Of a stretch of DNA of 30,366 bases, positions 1 to 9,673 are shown in pieces; the stretch's first letter is position 1, and each line of letters begins with the position of its first letter. The stretch comes from Deltaproteobacteria bacterium UBA2221 (GTDB lineage Bacteria > Desulfobacterota > Syntrophorhabdia > Syntrophorhabdales > WCHB1-27): positions 1-30,366 of the forward strand of contig DCUF01000030.1 of the NCBI GenBank assembly GCA_002328485.1, given 5' to 3'. The translations under genes and the position numbers were made by a program. The notes under the pieces were generated by a model. It saw nothing but the letters and a program-made list of their open reading frames with translations. It was not told the DNA's origin and made no database searches.

Positions 1-15
1 AAAATTGATTCCTTT

Positions 16-3000
16 TCAGCTCTTCCGCTCTACCATTACTGCCTCGTACCCTTTGCGGACCCACATGGCTACGCTGCCAATATTCAATTTTTCAAGGCCG
101 CGCGGAGGTTTAACCCCCGGGTCAAGAGGGTGAAGCTGTAGGGCCTGCTCCCCTTTCTCTTTGAGAGCGGTCTCCAGCTCCCAGTTGACCCATCTGGATT
201 CGCTGGCGTTTTTCGACCAGAAGAGAAGAAAGAGGTCCCGTTCCCTGATCTCGTTGTCCAGCCGCGGTTTAAACTCCTCTCCCGGGTTCAGGTCCAGGCA
301 GTCCTGGAAGACGTCGATGCCCGCACTGATCTGTATGGCATCCACCCGGTCGAGGACCCTCAGTCGGTCCTTCGATGAATAGGAGGCAAAGGCAGTTCTG
401 GCGGGCTCAACCGTGACCGTGGATACCGACGTTTTCTTCGGCTCGGCGGTGATCTCGAGATCCAGCCGCAGGCGGGCGACGACGATCCCTTCAATGGCAA
501 CGTCGAACTTGAGGGGGATGGTCCCTTCCTCAGCATCGTTCGTCACCGCCACATCAAAGTCCAAAAGGGACCACCCTCCTTGCCAGACAAATTGCTGCTC
601 CGGAGGATCGACGGTCAATCCCCGTCCTGAGAGTTTCACCGTGACGAGGGCACCCCTTTTCCAGCAACACTCCGCGATGCCGAGGATCGGCTGAGCCGAG
701 GGAGACATCTTCTTCAGGAGGTTCCGCACCTCCTGCTCCAGGGCCTTTTCGTAGGCCGCAAAGCGGGCAGTAAACTCAGCCCCTGGCTTCGCCTGCGGTG
801 GAGCCGATGCCCCGAGCTGGACCGGCTGTAGTTCCTCGGCCCTTTCAGGGGGCGTATCCGACATCTTAGCTGCCGCCTCCGGAACTGCACCGGGCATCTG
901 AGGGGCCGCCTCCGGAGACGGCTCACCTCGCGAGAGACCTTCAGGAGGGATGGCACGTTGCAGCCTACCCGTCTCTTCTCTCTCATCCGATGGTGGCCCG
1001 CGGAGGTTTGACGACTGCCCCTCCTCTTCACTCGCGCCATCACCCGATTCCGACCCTTCTCTCGCCCTCTCCAGGGCCTGGACGAGTGCATGCTGCAGGT
1101 CCTTCTCCGGCGCTGTTCCGATTACCTGCTTCAGGAAGTCGAGTTGATCGAGCACTGACTGAAACTCCCGTGGCGATCCGAGATTCTTCGCCCGTCCGTA
1201 TCCCCTGATGATCTCGGTGGTGTAATCCGGGAGGTCCCCGGCAGCCAGGTGTCTGAGGAGCATGCAGTCCACCGGGGTGACCGTATTCCAGAAATCGGGA
1301 CTTCTCCGGTGTTGATCCTCTGCAAGGGCCGTCGCTTCGTCTAGGGAATCACAGAAGTGAGCAGGGAGTTCGCCCTTTTCCTCCAGTAGATAGGCCAGGG
1401 TCTGGCCCGTCAAGTAGTTCACGAAGGGGTAGTAATCCGGTTTGCCCCGCTCCACTCCCAGCTCGTAGGCCCGTCGGTAATACCTGACCATAGCGTTAAG
1501 GGCAGCCCGTTTTTCCGAGATTTCCAAGGAGATCATCATTCTCCGCTTGGCAAGGCTTCCCAGAAGCGAAAGCCGCTCCCCGGTCTCACCCAAGGCCCGA
1601 TTCAGGTCCACAAGTCCCTGCTCGGCCTCGGTTATGAGCTGTCTGGCCCGCCCCCGCTCGGTGTCGGCCAGTTCCTGGGCCCAACGGGACTGAAGGTTCC
1701 AGAGCTGTTCCGCTGCTTTGATTGTGGCCAGCCCCTTCTCGTCCCCGATGGCCCTCCGGTAGTGTTCGACCGCCTCAGCGAACCGTCCGATCTCTCCGTA
1801 GGCCTGCCCCATCGCTGCCTGAAGGGCACCGGAGGCAAGCCAGGGAGACGGAACCCTCTGTTCTATCCCCCTGATCTTCGCCAGATGCTCGCCAATGGCT
1901 TGCCTTCTGGTGGTCTTTGCCGAAGCCACCACATTTTCGAGATCCACGATGGCCTCTGAAAGGGCAGCGTAGGAGATGGAGCTATACCTTCTCGGTCGCT
2001 CAACATCCCCTTTGACTAGGGTGAGGTCAGGGTCCCCGTAGCACTGGTAAGCGCCCCAGGTGTTGTATTCGCTGAACTGACCGTAGACTGCTGAGCGGGC
2101 CTCACGAACTGCGTTACCGAAGGTTGATCCTGAAAGCATCCCCCCGTAAAAGACAGCGGCGAAAAGGGCAGCGGCATCGTCCTGTACGGCCCAGCCGGCG
2201 GCCACAACCCCGCGAACCCCTATCTTGATCAGTTCGGACGCCACATTGGCGGCAAGGGAGGCGTGCCTGTCGCTGATATTGCCGAGGTAACAGCAGTTCA
2301 CAAAGACCAGTTGCGGCACCGACCGCATCTGTCCAATCTGGGCAGCGGTCAGAAATTGATTTTCCCCGATGACCATGCCGGTGATCGGGTTGCCCTGGGT
2401 CGGCTGCTTGCACGAATCGCACGGCACCTGAGGCCGATACTCGAACACACCGTGCCCGGCAAGATGAACGATCTGGTAGTCCCTGGCGAAAAGCTCCGTG
2501 AGGATCGCCGTCCCTTTTGCACCGTCACCGATCAAGAAAACGGGGTCATAGTTAGCGTTCTTCAATGCTCCGACCACCTCCCGGGCCTCCTTTGCCGCCC
2601 CGGGGAGATCGGCAAAGCCGCTGTGAGGATTGCCCACAACAAGAGCCTTCCTGCCCCGCGCCATCACCACCCTGTCGCGGAACTCTTCGACCATGAGCTG
2701 GCGCACCAGGCCGGCCTGAACGGCCAGGGGTTTCTGGCCCTGCCCGACGTCATCGGCACGCCGCCGTTCCTGCATCATCTCCCAGGGATAGCGGGCCGCC
2801 ACCTCGTTCAAGACCAGTACCATATCCCTGCGCTCGGGGGCGTACTCCTTCAGCTCATGGGGGACCAGCATCTCGAAGAGGGTCACGGGCGCGTCTTCGT
2901 TGGTGGAAATACTGGTCGACATGTCCTCTATGAATTTGTCCGCCAGGGTCCGCTGGGACTGGCGCAGATACGCCTCGGCCCGGGCCCTGTCGGTGAGAAG

Positions 3001-6000
3001 GTTGAAGGAGAGTCGCCCCTCTTTGTCCTCCGTGATCTGGAGCCGCTGCCACCACTGGTCCTGCTCGAAGAAGCTGGCCCGGCGCATACCCCCTTCGAGG
3101 GGTACGATCACCGGCTCCGCGTCGATGGCGAAGACCCTGGATATTTCGGAATCGTTGCGCAGTCGTCCGAGGATCCTCGCCATCTGGATGGCCCGGTCTT
3201 CGTACAGTTCTATAAACTCCACTTCTTCAAGGCGGTCTGGTTCGTCCACGAGATTATTGGCGTCGATAATACCGCGGAGGATGGCATTCACCGCGTCCTG
3301 CACCGCAATACCGCCGGCACCGGTTCCCACCAGAAGGGCGCTGATACCGGGAGTGATGGCCCCTCCGATCTTGACTTCAGGACATTCTCTCCGGGACAGG
3401 GAGTAGGAGCGGACCCCGCGGGACACGGCCCTCATGAGTCCTCCGGGGGAGAGACTCCCTACGTCGCCAAGGCCGATGACAATGGCACCCGGCGGCTTCC
3501 CATCGCCCTTCCGTGACTGTTCCCACTCCCTGTTGAGGAAGACCTCGGCCGTGTCGTCAGCGCCGGGATAAAGTCCCATCCGGTGTCTGGTGCTGAGCCG
3601 GTGGTCGAGCGTCCGGTCCAGGTATTCCTCGGCGCTGATAATCGTATCGCCCTTGTAGTGACCTACCAAAACCGGATGGCTGGCAAAGGCCAGGCTGCCA
3701 TGACGCAGACTGACCTGGATCTTTCGCTCTGTAGGGCGTTTCCTTTTTTTCCGTCCCGAACCCACAGCGGTCCGGGCCAGGTCGGCAAAGTCAGGGTAAA
3801 GAGGCTCCCGCTCCACCGGAAGCTCGAATCGTTCAGGCACCCCGCGGACCTCCGGCGGAGCCGTGGGTAGTCGGTCTGTGGTGCCGCGGCGCAAGAGATC
3901 GGTGATGGCGTCAAAACCGCTCTCTTCCGAGGCGAGGTCACCGTGGGCAACCTTGAGGTACCACGTCTTGACGCCCTCAGGGATCCCTGTCTCCCATGGA
4001 ACCCTGCCGTCGCCTTTCGAGGTAGCGTGGAAAACAAGCCGTTTGGTCTTCCCCTCCCCTTCGATGGCGAGGTCCACTGGCGTGGCCGGGGCGTGGCCTG
4101 CGACGTAAAGCATCCGCTCCGGGTCGATGGGAGAGCGGGCCAGTCTTTCCCGATTGGCCCGGGCCAAAGCGAGTGCGTCGGCCGCTGGGACATGCCATGT
4201 ATCACGCTCCGGGTCAGCTGCTGCGAGATTCTCCCAAGCCTCGACATCAAAGAAATTGACCGTGGCGGAGGCCGGGAGCATCTCCAGAAGGCCGGGGAAT
4301 TGCGCCACGATGCCGATGAGTTCCTGCTGCTTCCGGGTCACGTCCAGAAGGGCAAGCTTGCGGATCATACTGTCTCGGCCGGTCAACGTCTGGGTGACCG
4401 CGTGGGAGCCGTTGCTGGGTGTGCCGAGCATGATGAGCCGCCCGCCCGTGCGCTCCTTCAGCCGATTCCACACCTCCGGATGTTCTGCGATCATGGCCCG
4501 GGCCACGAGTCCCCCCATGGAGTGGGCCACCATGCTTACCGGCTGTCTGCTCTTCTCCGTATCGTCGAGGACCTTGGTAACAGCCCCGGCAAGACGCTCG
4601 GCCTCCTCAAAGACCGAGAGCCGCCAGTCGAAGGGAAAGGGTTCGACGCGGTGGGTGCAGGCCAGGTGCTTGATCAGGTCCCCGTAGAACATCCAGAGGG
4701 GGGCATCGGCCTTCACCAGGTTCGGGATGCCATAGCCCAAAAGCTCAAACTTCCCCCGCATGATATCGAAGGGATCGAGCCAGATCCGGTTCTCGTTGAC
4801 GGCAAGGTGGCTCCCCATGATCCCCGGCAGCACGAAGACCACGGGCAGGGGGTCTGCCGCGCCCCTCTTCTCGTAGGGCGGCATACCACTGTCATTACCG
4901 AGCAGAGAGAAAGACTCGAATCCATCCCCTTCAGAGCCGGCCCGGGAGAGTGTCCGGGCAAGCCCCTCGGCGCTGTCGGTATTTTCGAAGTAGCTGAAGT
5001 GATTGACATCAGCCCCACGCCGGAAGAGAAACCCTGCCCCTCCAGCCCGCTGGGCGCCGCCGAACATGGCGTCCGTGTTGACCACCAGGTCGTGGTCATC
5101 CTGGTAGAGGGGATCGGTCAGAAGGGTGCCCAGGACGCTCAGAACATTGTCCCCCTCGATGTCACCGGCAATTACCCGCAATTCTCCGGCGACAGGATCC
5201 TTGGCTCGGTTCAGGAGGGCCACCAGAGGGGAGGAAGGGATCATGGCCTCGATCCCGGGAAGAACCGAGGGGTCCGATCTCTCCTTGGCTATGGCCATGA
5301 TCAGCTCACTGAAGATATCGACAGCCATCTTGACGGCCGGTGCGCCGCCCAGAAAGGTGGCCTTTGACAAGAGGTTTAAGAGGACCGACAGGTAGATGTC
5401 GAGACGCTCCGATGCGAGGGTCGTCCCTCGTGCAGGGCAGGCTACCCGAACAAACCGCTCAATGCAAAACTGCTTCTCCTTGAGAAGATCGTTGAGGCGT
5501 TCCAGATCTCCCCGCGCCTTGTCCGGATCGCGTTCCTTGAAGAAGCCGAGGTCGGAGGCATCAAAGGGGTCCCGTCCCCCCATTATCCCGGCCCGGCAGA
5601 GGAGTTCACCTACCATGCCGCCCCGCGAGTGTGATATCAGGTGAAGTCGGGCCTTCGCTGGAAGACGCTCCGCAACGTCAATGGCGTTGTGGATAGGACT
5701 CTTGGTCAAGGTCTCGTGCTCCAGGCCGAAAATCCGTCCCTCGTAAGGGGTCAGGAGTTGGTGCCGCTGGGGTTGCCGCTTATCGGTCCAGAGTTTGCCG
5801 AAGCTTCCTGCTGTGGACGAGGCAGTTCCGTGGAGGAAAAGGAGTGACGGGCGATCGGCCGGGAGGGGGAGTGCAGCCTCAGAAACCGGTATGAGCTTCA
5901 GTTCATCCCCCGGCAGAAACCGGTAAAGGCCGGGTCCCCGACCGGCTTCACCATTACCCAGGAGGCACTCCTCAAGCTTTCCGGCAATGAAACGAGCCGC

Positions 6001-6393
6001 CGTCTCTGCCACGTCGACCCTGAAAAACTTGAGGACCTTGATGGCGACTTTGCCGACGAGGCCCCGTGTGGGGCTCCGGCGTTCAAAGGTGGCCGGCAGT
6101 TCCACCACCCCGTCCGCGCTACGCGTTCCAGCCAAGGCCAAGACCTCGGTCCAAAGTCGTTCCTGGGTGGTCCAGAACCGGACTCCATCTTCCAGTTCCA
6201 CCTCAACGATGTCGTCGGCGAGTGTCTCGATCACCGGCGTCTCGGCCGAACCTGCCCGGGCAGCGCTGATCCGAAAGGCCTGGACCGATCGAATGGTGAT
6301 CTGGTCCCTCATATCAGCAGGAACCTCCAGCACGGATTCCGGGATCGGGGTACCGGGGATACGGAGTCCGATGGGGGTACCGGTCTCGGGCAT
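16..6393 (-). CDS. Giant multidomain protein: two alpha/beta hydrolases, macro-like domain, CHAT protease, TPR, C-terminal TIR
   Basis: The protein has 2125 residues. Seen: a first alpha/beta hydrolase (about 180-480) with LFLHGT and nucleophile elbow SHSRGG (Ser256), and a likely His465. A second, LCAT-like lipase (about 515-835) has LPGIMGSHL, AHSMGG (Ser625), GDGRVPW (Asp795) and AHGD (His817). Residues about 895-1095 resemble a macro or leucyl-aminopeptidase-N-like fold (tentative). A CHAT caspase-like protease (about 1230-1460) has LAGHG (His1314) and NCCYLG (Cys1368). TPR-like helices (about 1500-1780), a Pro/Glu-rich linker (about 1780-1880), a beta domain (about 1905-1985) and a TIR domain (about 1998-2115) follow; the TIR has FASYSSKD and WVNWE (Trp2068-Glu2072), the WxxxE motif that holds the catalytic Glu of NAD-cleaving TIRs. 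The start has an excellent AAGGAGGT site 7 bases upstream. It is the last gene of the operon within the window. Inference: a cytoplasmic effector hub in a conflict or cell-death system. The domain calls are firm for the lipases, CHAT and TIR; the natural trigger is unknown. Confidence 0.9.
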   Translation of the reverse strand: MPETGTPIGLRIPGTPIPESVLEVPADMRDQITIRSVQAFRISAARAGSAETPVIETLADDIVEVELEDGVRFWTTQERLWTEVLALAGTRSADGVVELPATFERRSPTRGLVGKVAIKVLKFFRVDVAETAARFIAGKLEECLLGNGEAGRGPGLYRFLPGDELKLIPVSEAALPLPADRPSLLFLHGTASSTAGSFGKLWTDKRQPQRHQLLTPYEGRIFGLEHETLTKSPIHNAIDVAERLPAKARLHLISHSRGGMVGELLCRAGIMGGRDPFDASDLGFFKERDPDKARGDLERLNDLLKEKQFCIERFVRVACPARGTTLASERLDIYLSVLLNLLSKATFLGGAPAVKMAVDIFSELIMAIAKERSDPSVLPGIEAMIPSSPLVALLNRAKDPVAGELRVIAGDIEGDNVLSVLGTLLTDPLYQDDHDLVVNTDAMFGGAQRAGGAGFLFRRGADVNHFSYFENTDSAEGLARTLSRAGSEGDGFESFSLLGNDSGMPPYEKRGAADPLPVVFVLPGIMGSHLAVNENRIWLDPFDIMRGKFELLGYGIPNLVKADAPLWMFYGDLIKHLACTHRVEPFPFDWRLSVFEEAERLAGAVTKVLDDTEKSRQPVSMVAHSMGGLVARAMIAEHPEVWNRLKERTGGRLIMLGTPSNGSHAVTQTLTGRDSMIRKLALLDVTRKQQELIGIVAQFPGLLEMLPASATVNFFDVEAWENLAAADPERDTWHVPAADALALARANRERLARSPIDPERMLYVAGHAPATPVDLAIEGEGKTKRLVFHATSKGDGRVPWETGIPEGVKTWYLKVAHGDLASEESGFDAITDLLRRGTTDRLPTAPPEVRGVPERFELPVEREPLYPDFADLARTAVGSGRKKRKRPTERKIQVSLRHGSLAFASHPVLVGHYKGDTIISAEEYLDRTLDHRLSTRHRMGLYPGADDTAEVFLNREWEQSRKGDGKPPGAIVIGLGDVGSLSPGGLMRAVSRGVRSYSLSRRECPEVKIGGAITPGISALLVGTGAGGIAVQDAVNAILRGIIDANNLVDEPDRLEEVEFIELYEDRAIQMARILGRLRNDSEISRVFAIDAEPVIVPLEGGMRRASFFEQDQWWQRLQITEDKEGRLSFNLLTDRARAEAYLRQSQRTLADKFIEDMSTSISTNEDAPVTLFEMLVPHELKEYAPERRDMVLVLNEVAARYPWEMMQERRRADDVGQGQKPLAVQAGLVRQLMVEEFRDRVVMARGRKALVVGNPHSGFADLPGAAKEAREVVGALKNANYDPVFLIGDGAKGTAILTELFARDYQIVHLAGHGVFEYRPQVPCDSCKQPTQGNPITGMVIGENQFLTAAQIGQMRSVPQLVFVNCCYLGNISDRHASLAANVASELIKIGVRGVVAAGWAVQDDAAALFAAVFYGGMLSGSTFGNAVREARSAVYGQFSEYNTWGAYQCYGDPDLTLVKGDVERPRRYSSISYAALSEAIVDLENVVASAKTTRRQAIGEHLAKIRGIEQRVPSPWLASGALQAAMGQAYGEIGRFAEAVEHYRRAIGDEKGLATIKAAEQLWNLQSRWAQELADTERGRARQLITEAEQGLVDLNRALGETGERLSLLGSLAKRRMMISLEISEKRAALNAMVRYYRRAYELGVERGKPDYYPFVNYLTGQTLAYLLEEKGELPAHFCDSLDEATALAEDQHRRSPDFWNTVTPVDCMLLRHLAAGDLPDYTTEIIRGYGRAKNLGSPREFQSVLDQLDFLKQVIGTAPEKDLQHALVQALERAREGSESGDGASEEEGQSSNLRGPPSDEREETGRLQRAIPPEGLSRGEPSPEAAPQMPGAVPEAAAKMSDTPPERAEELQPVQLGASAPPQAKPGAEFTARFAAYEKALEQEVRNLLKKMSPSAQPILGIAECCWKRGALVTVKLSGRGLTVDPPEQQFVWQGGWSLLDFDVAVTNDAEEGTIPLKFDVAIEGIVVARLRLDLEITAEPKKTSVSTVTVEPARTAFASYSSKDRLRVLDRVDAIQISAGIDVFQDCLDLNPGEEFKPRLDNEIRERDLFLLFWSKNASESRWVNWELETALKEKGEQALQLHPLDPGVKPPRGLEKLNIGSVAMWVRKGYEAVMVERKS

Positions 6394-6479
6394 GTTCTTT
6401 ACCTCCTTCCCCTTTTCCAGGGTATTGCGGCTTCCTTTAGGTCGATGCCTTACCGCTGCGCCCTAAGTCCTGACAATCC

Positions 6480-7619
6480 TCAGCCCTTGAGGAAGCCCGC
6501 AAAGTGGTCAAGATTGACCTTTTTCTGGACCACCGCCTGTCCTATCCGCTGGAGGTCGGCGATATATTTCACCGAGTCAAGCTTCTGCACGTTTTCGGGC
6601 TTGATATCGGAAAGGCCAAGTGCGGCCAGCCCCTGGGGCGTTAGTTCTGCGTTGTAGCGCAGGTAGGTGAATAGCCGGGGCGACACCGGTCCCTTTGCGC
6701 CGATCAAATCGCCGATCTCCCGATCGAGGGCATCACCTACCAGACACTTGCCGAAGGCCCGGCAGAGTAGATCCTGTTCATTCAGCGCCGCAAACATCAG
6801 TGCCGATGGAATGGATCCGGCGTTATAAAGGAGGTTCATGTCGGAAGGGTCGAGGTTCTCGTTTGCCTGTGGGCTGGTGCCGGTCCCCACGGAGACGACA
6901 AGCAGCTTATCCTCCCCCGTTGGCCAGTTCATTCGGTAGGGTTCGAGGGTGGCCATCAGAAAGGCCTGAAAGGCCGGGTTGTTGTAGGTTGTGATACCAC
7001 CGTCCACGAAGATGAATTCATGGGTACCCATCGTGACCACTTCAGGAGGGAAATAGACAGGCGCAGCGGTGCTGGCCCGGACGAGTTGCCACAGGGGAAG
7101 GTCAAGATTGCAGTCCGACCGGGTCCGGTCATTGTACTTGGCCCACGGGTTGTTGGATAGAGGCCAGGGCGAATCCGTCGTGGCGTTTCGCATTACCATC
7201 ATGAGCACGGCTCGGAGCCTGTCGCTTCCCAGGGCTATGTCCTTGCCCGCAGGGTCCTTGCCCAGTATCTGCCGGAGCTTTCCGGCAAGCTTCTCGTCCT
7301 CGTACTTGTAACGGAGCCGTTTGAGGACAAAGGCCTTATCGAACATCGCCTCGCCGCTGGTGACGTAAAAGTCGCGGATATCCGAGGTGGGTATGCCCAG
7401 GGCGACGCAAGTAGCAATGATGGCCCCCGTGCTGGTCCCGGCGACAAAGTCGAAATAATCTGCCAATACAAAATCGGATCCGCGCCCGAGGGCCTTACGA
7501 AGTCTGTCCTCGAGAGCCGCAAGCACCTCCACGGTCATCATCCCGCGGATGCCGCCTCCGTCTAGGGAAAGGATTTTCTTTGGTCCTGTTCCCCTAATCC
7601 TGTCCTCCACACGTGACAT
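6480..7619 (-). CDS. Patatin-like phospholipase (CapV-like effector)
   Basis: A 379-residue patatin. Seen: the oxyanion-hole loop DGGGIRG (about 20-26), the nucleophile elbow GTSTG (Ser63) and the catalytic FVDGG (Asp206), so the Ser-Asp dyad is complete. Patatins of this length cleave acyl chains from membrane phospholipids; related bacterial ones (CapV) are second-messenger-activated effectors in CBASS. There is no signal peptide, so it should act from the cytoplasm on the inner membrane. The ATG is preceded by a strong AAGGAGG six bases away. The gene starts 26 bases after the TPR/SLOG gene and ends 86 bases before the giant gene, so it is almost certainly co-transcribed with both. No CD-NTase gene is visible in the window, so a CBASS assignment is not supported; activation by another operon product is an inference. 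Confidence 0.92.
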   Translation of the reverse strand: MSRVEDRIRGTGPKKILSLDGGGIRGMMTVEVLAALEDRLRKALGRGSDFVLADYFDFVAGTSTGAIIATCVALGIPTSDIRDFYVTSGEAMFDKAFVLKRLRYKYEDEKLAGKLRQILGKDPAGKDIALGSDRLRAVLMMVMRNATTDSPWPLSNNPWAKYNDRTRSDCNLDLPLWQLVRASTAAPVYFPPEVVTMGTHEFIFVDGGITTYNNPAFQAFLMATLEPYRMNWPTGEDKLLVVSVGTGTSPQANENLDPSDMNLLYNAGSIPSALMFAALNEQDLLCRAFGKCLVGDALDREIGDLIGAKGPVSPRLFTYLRYNAELTPQGLAALGLSDIKPENVQKLDSVKYIADLQRIGQAVVQKKVNLDHFAGFLKG

Positions 7620-7645
7620 GGGTTTCCTCCTTTGTGTGAGTGCGC

Positions 7646-9589
7646 CTATAGTGTGTTGGTATCGATCACAGAGACCTGGCCTGAACGCTTGAGAACCTCG
7701 TCATACATATGTTTGGTGCCCCCTGGCCCATCGCCGCCTTTGCCGTTCCAGAGGCACAGAAAACGAACCCTTTCGGCCCCCCAAGACAGGGCTGAATACA
7801 ACTGCCAAAGGTTGTTTCGCTCGTAGGCGTTCGTCTTGGCAGGCAATTCCCCCAGTTCGTCGGGCATGATCAGGAGTGTGGTATGGCTGTCGTTCTTGAC
7901 CGCGTGGTAACGGTCCGCCCACCCGTTGCCGGCAAAGCTCACGGATTCCTCCAGAAACATCGGCTCCCGAAAAGGGATGCGAATCTCAAGTTGCAGTCCC
8001 CGCTTGAGGCAGGCCTCGGCAAAAAGGAGATCACCGCCACAGGCGCCTCCACAGAGGGCCAAATCCCCGGGGGCAGCCCCAAGCTGGTCCAGTGCCCTAG
8101 CTAGAGCCTGCGTAGCCGCGGCCTCTTTCCAAGGCGGGAAGCGCGGTTCGGCCCGCCCCTGCGCGTCGATCATATGCCCACTGAAGAGAAAGACCTTTCC
8201 GTATCGGACGGGCGGGCGTAATCTATCCAGGGCCTGAATGAAGATCTTTATGGCCCTCTCAACCTGCTCGCGTCTGAACCCCAGGTCACGGAGGATGAGG
8301 AGCTGCTGACGGGAGGAATCGAGGGCAAACCAATCTTTGCCGGCCGCTGCAACGGCATTTTTGTAAGCCCGTTCCACCGTGGGGGTATCGCTGAGGAGCA
8401 ACTCCAGATCACCCAGGGTGGAACGGGCCCAGTAGTCTTTCTCCTGGGGGGTTTCCTTTGCCAGGGCGCTCTGGATACACCAGCGGATCCCTCCCTCCAT
8501 GGCCCTGCATAGGGGAGCCTGGCTTTCGTCTCCCCTCAGGTGCCGGAGCACCTCGATGAGGGTGACGGCATTGATGCCGGAATGATAGTGGGCCGGGTCT
8601 AGGGCGAAGCCCTTCGTATAGGCCTGGATGGCTGCCTGAAGGGTGGCGTCCTGCGAGACGGCGTCCTTACGCATCTCCTCGGTGCTCCGGCCCTTCTTCC
8701 ACCATGAACCAACCCATGCATCCTTTTCCACTCTCCCCAGGAGGGCCATGGTCTCAGCGCTGTTTGGGTGTTTATCGACCAGGTCCGCCACATGGACCCT
8801 CGCCTCCTCGTATCTCTTGAGGCGGCCCAGGAGAATCCCCTTTTCTTGCAGACTCTCCAGGTCGCCCGGGTCCAGAGAGAGGGCCTTTTCAAACTGTTCG
8901 AGGGCAAAGGCAAACTGACCCAGCTTGATGAGGGATTTCCCCGCGCGACGGTAAGCCTCGAGTTGCAGGACGTGCACGGGCGCCTGCGCTGCAAGAACGA
9001 TGATGTCTCCGGGCCGCATCTTCTCCCGGGCAATCTTGATGCGGCGCTCCCATGCCTCGTGTTTCTCCCAGAACTCCTTCACTCCCCCCACCCTGAGCGA
9101 CTTCCAGTCATTCTCGCTCAAGTTCGGCAGGTAGCTGTACACCGGGCTGATCTTACGGCCATGCCAGGCAGCCATGGTTGTCTTGGCCATGGCGGCCAAG
9201 GCAGCCCTATCTGCCTCCAGGAAGGCCTTATCCGGGATGCCGTCCTTGAGGTGATACCGAAGCCTGCGATCCGTATAGATATCGAAGGGCTGGCGTTCTC
9301 GTTCGCCCTGGATCAAGATGACACCGCGGGCCCGGAGCGCATGTCGCACGCCCAGCTCGTACCAAACGTTCGGGTTGTCGATGGAGAGATCCGCTACGAC
9401 GAGGTCGGCCAGAAGCAGCTCCTGGAACATATCGGCCCGAATCTCACCGGGCCGCTGCTCTTCGTCGGCCCGAAAAACCTCATATTCTTTATCGTCCAGC
9501 GCAGGCTCGATGTAGTCCTTGTACACGGCTTCGAAGTTGATGCCTTCCTTGATGCCGAAGGGCATGAGAATGAAAACGTGAAGCGCCAT
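7646..9589 (-). CDS. TIR-like/deoxyribosyltransferase-like, TPR and SLOG-like protein (DUF4071/TRAFs-binding style)
   Basis: A 647-residue protein in three parts. Residues 1-115 form a Rossmann-like domain with FILMPFG at the start, ADLSIDNPNVWYELG (Glu78) and a PFDIYTDRR segment; this pattern is shared by nucleoside 2-deoxyribosyltransferase-like and TIR-like domains. Residues about 205-460 are TPR-like helices, including a clear repeat around KLGQFAFALEQFEKALSLDP. Residues about 463-647 form a second alpha/beta domain with FLFSGHMID and a glycine-rich GGACGGD loop (514-520), which resembles SLOG-type nucleotide-binding domains. The overall order matches bacterial proteins annotated as TRAFs-binding (DUF4071). 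Seen: the motifs and order. Inference: a sensor or adaptor that binds a nucleotide made or altered by a TIR domain and relays it through TPR contacts. It lies 84 bases after the TIR-PASTA gene and 26 before the patatin gene, in the same operon. A GGAAGG site precedes the ATG. Confidence 0.85.
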   Translation of the reverse strand: MALHVFILMPFGIKEGINFEAVYKDYIEPALDDKEYEVFRADEEQRPGEIRADMFQELLLADLVVADLSIDNPNVWYELGVRHALRARGVILIQGERERQPFDIYTDRRLRYHLKDGIPDKAFLEADRAALAAMAKTTMAAWHGRKISPVYSYLPNLSENDWKSLRVGGVKEFWEKHEAWERRIKIAREKMRPGDIIVLAAQAPVHVLQLEAYRRAGKSLIKLGQFAFALEQFEKALSLDPGDLESLQEKGILLGRLKRYEEARVHVADLVDKHPNSAETMALLGRVEKDAWVGSWWKKGRSTEEMRKDAVSQDATLQAAIQAYTKGFALDPAHYHSGINAVTLIEVLRHLRGDESQAPLCRAMEGGIRWCIQSALAKETPQEKDYWARSTLGDLELLLSDTPTVERAYKNAVAAAGKDWFALDSSRQQLLILRDLGFRREQVERAIKIFIQALDRLRPPVRYGKVFLFSGHMIDAQGRAEPRFPPWKEAAATQALARALDQLGAAPGDLALCGGACGGDLLFAEACLKRGLQLEIRIPFREPMFLEESVSFAGNGWADRYHAVKNDSHTTLLIMPDELGELPAKTNAYERNNLWQLYSALSWGAERVRFLCLWNGKGGDGPGGTKHMYDEVLKRSGQVSVIDTNTL

Positions 9590-9673
9590 AGAGCCTTCCT
9601 AAATGGGTCGCGGGTACCAGGAAGACGTCGTACGAGGCCAACCTGGGTAAGCGCAAAATCCATCCTTCATGGG

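Noticed and set aside
2263..5367. Long plus-strand open frames (up to 474 codons) opposite the giant gene
   Set aside because: They are antisense to conserved catalytic domains, have no family similarity, and are expected in GC-rich DNA.
6480..7619. CBASS assignment because of the patatin gene
   Set aside because: No CD-NTase or cap2/cap3-type gene is visible, and the neighbours are of other families.
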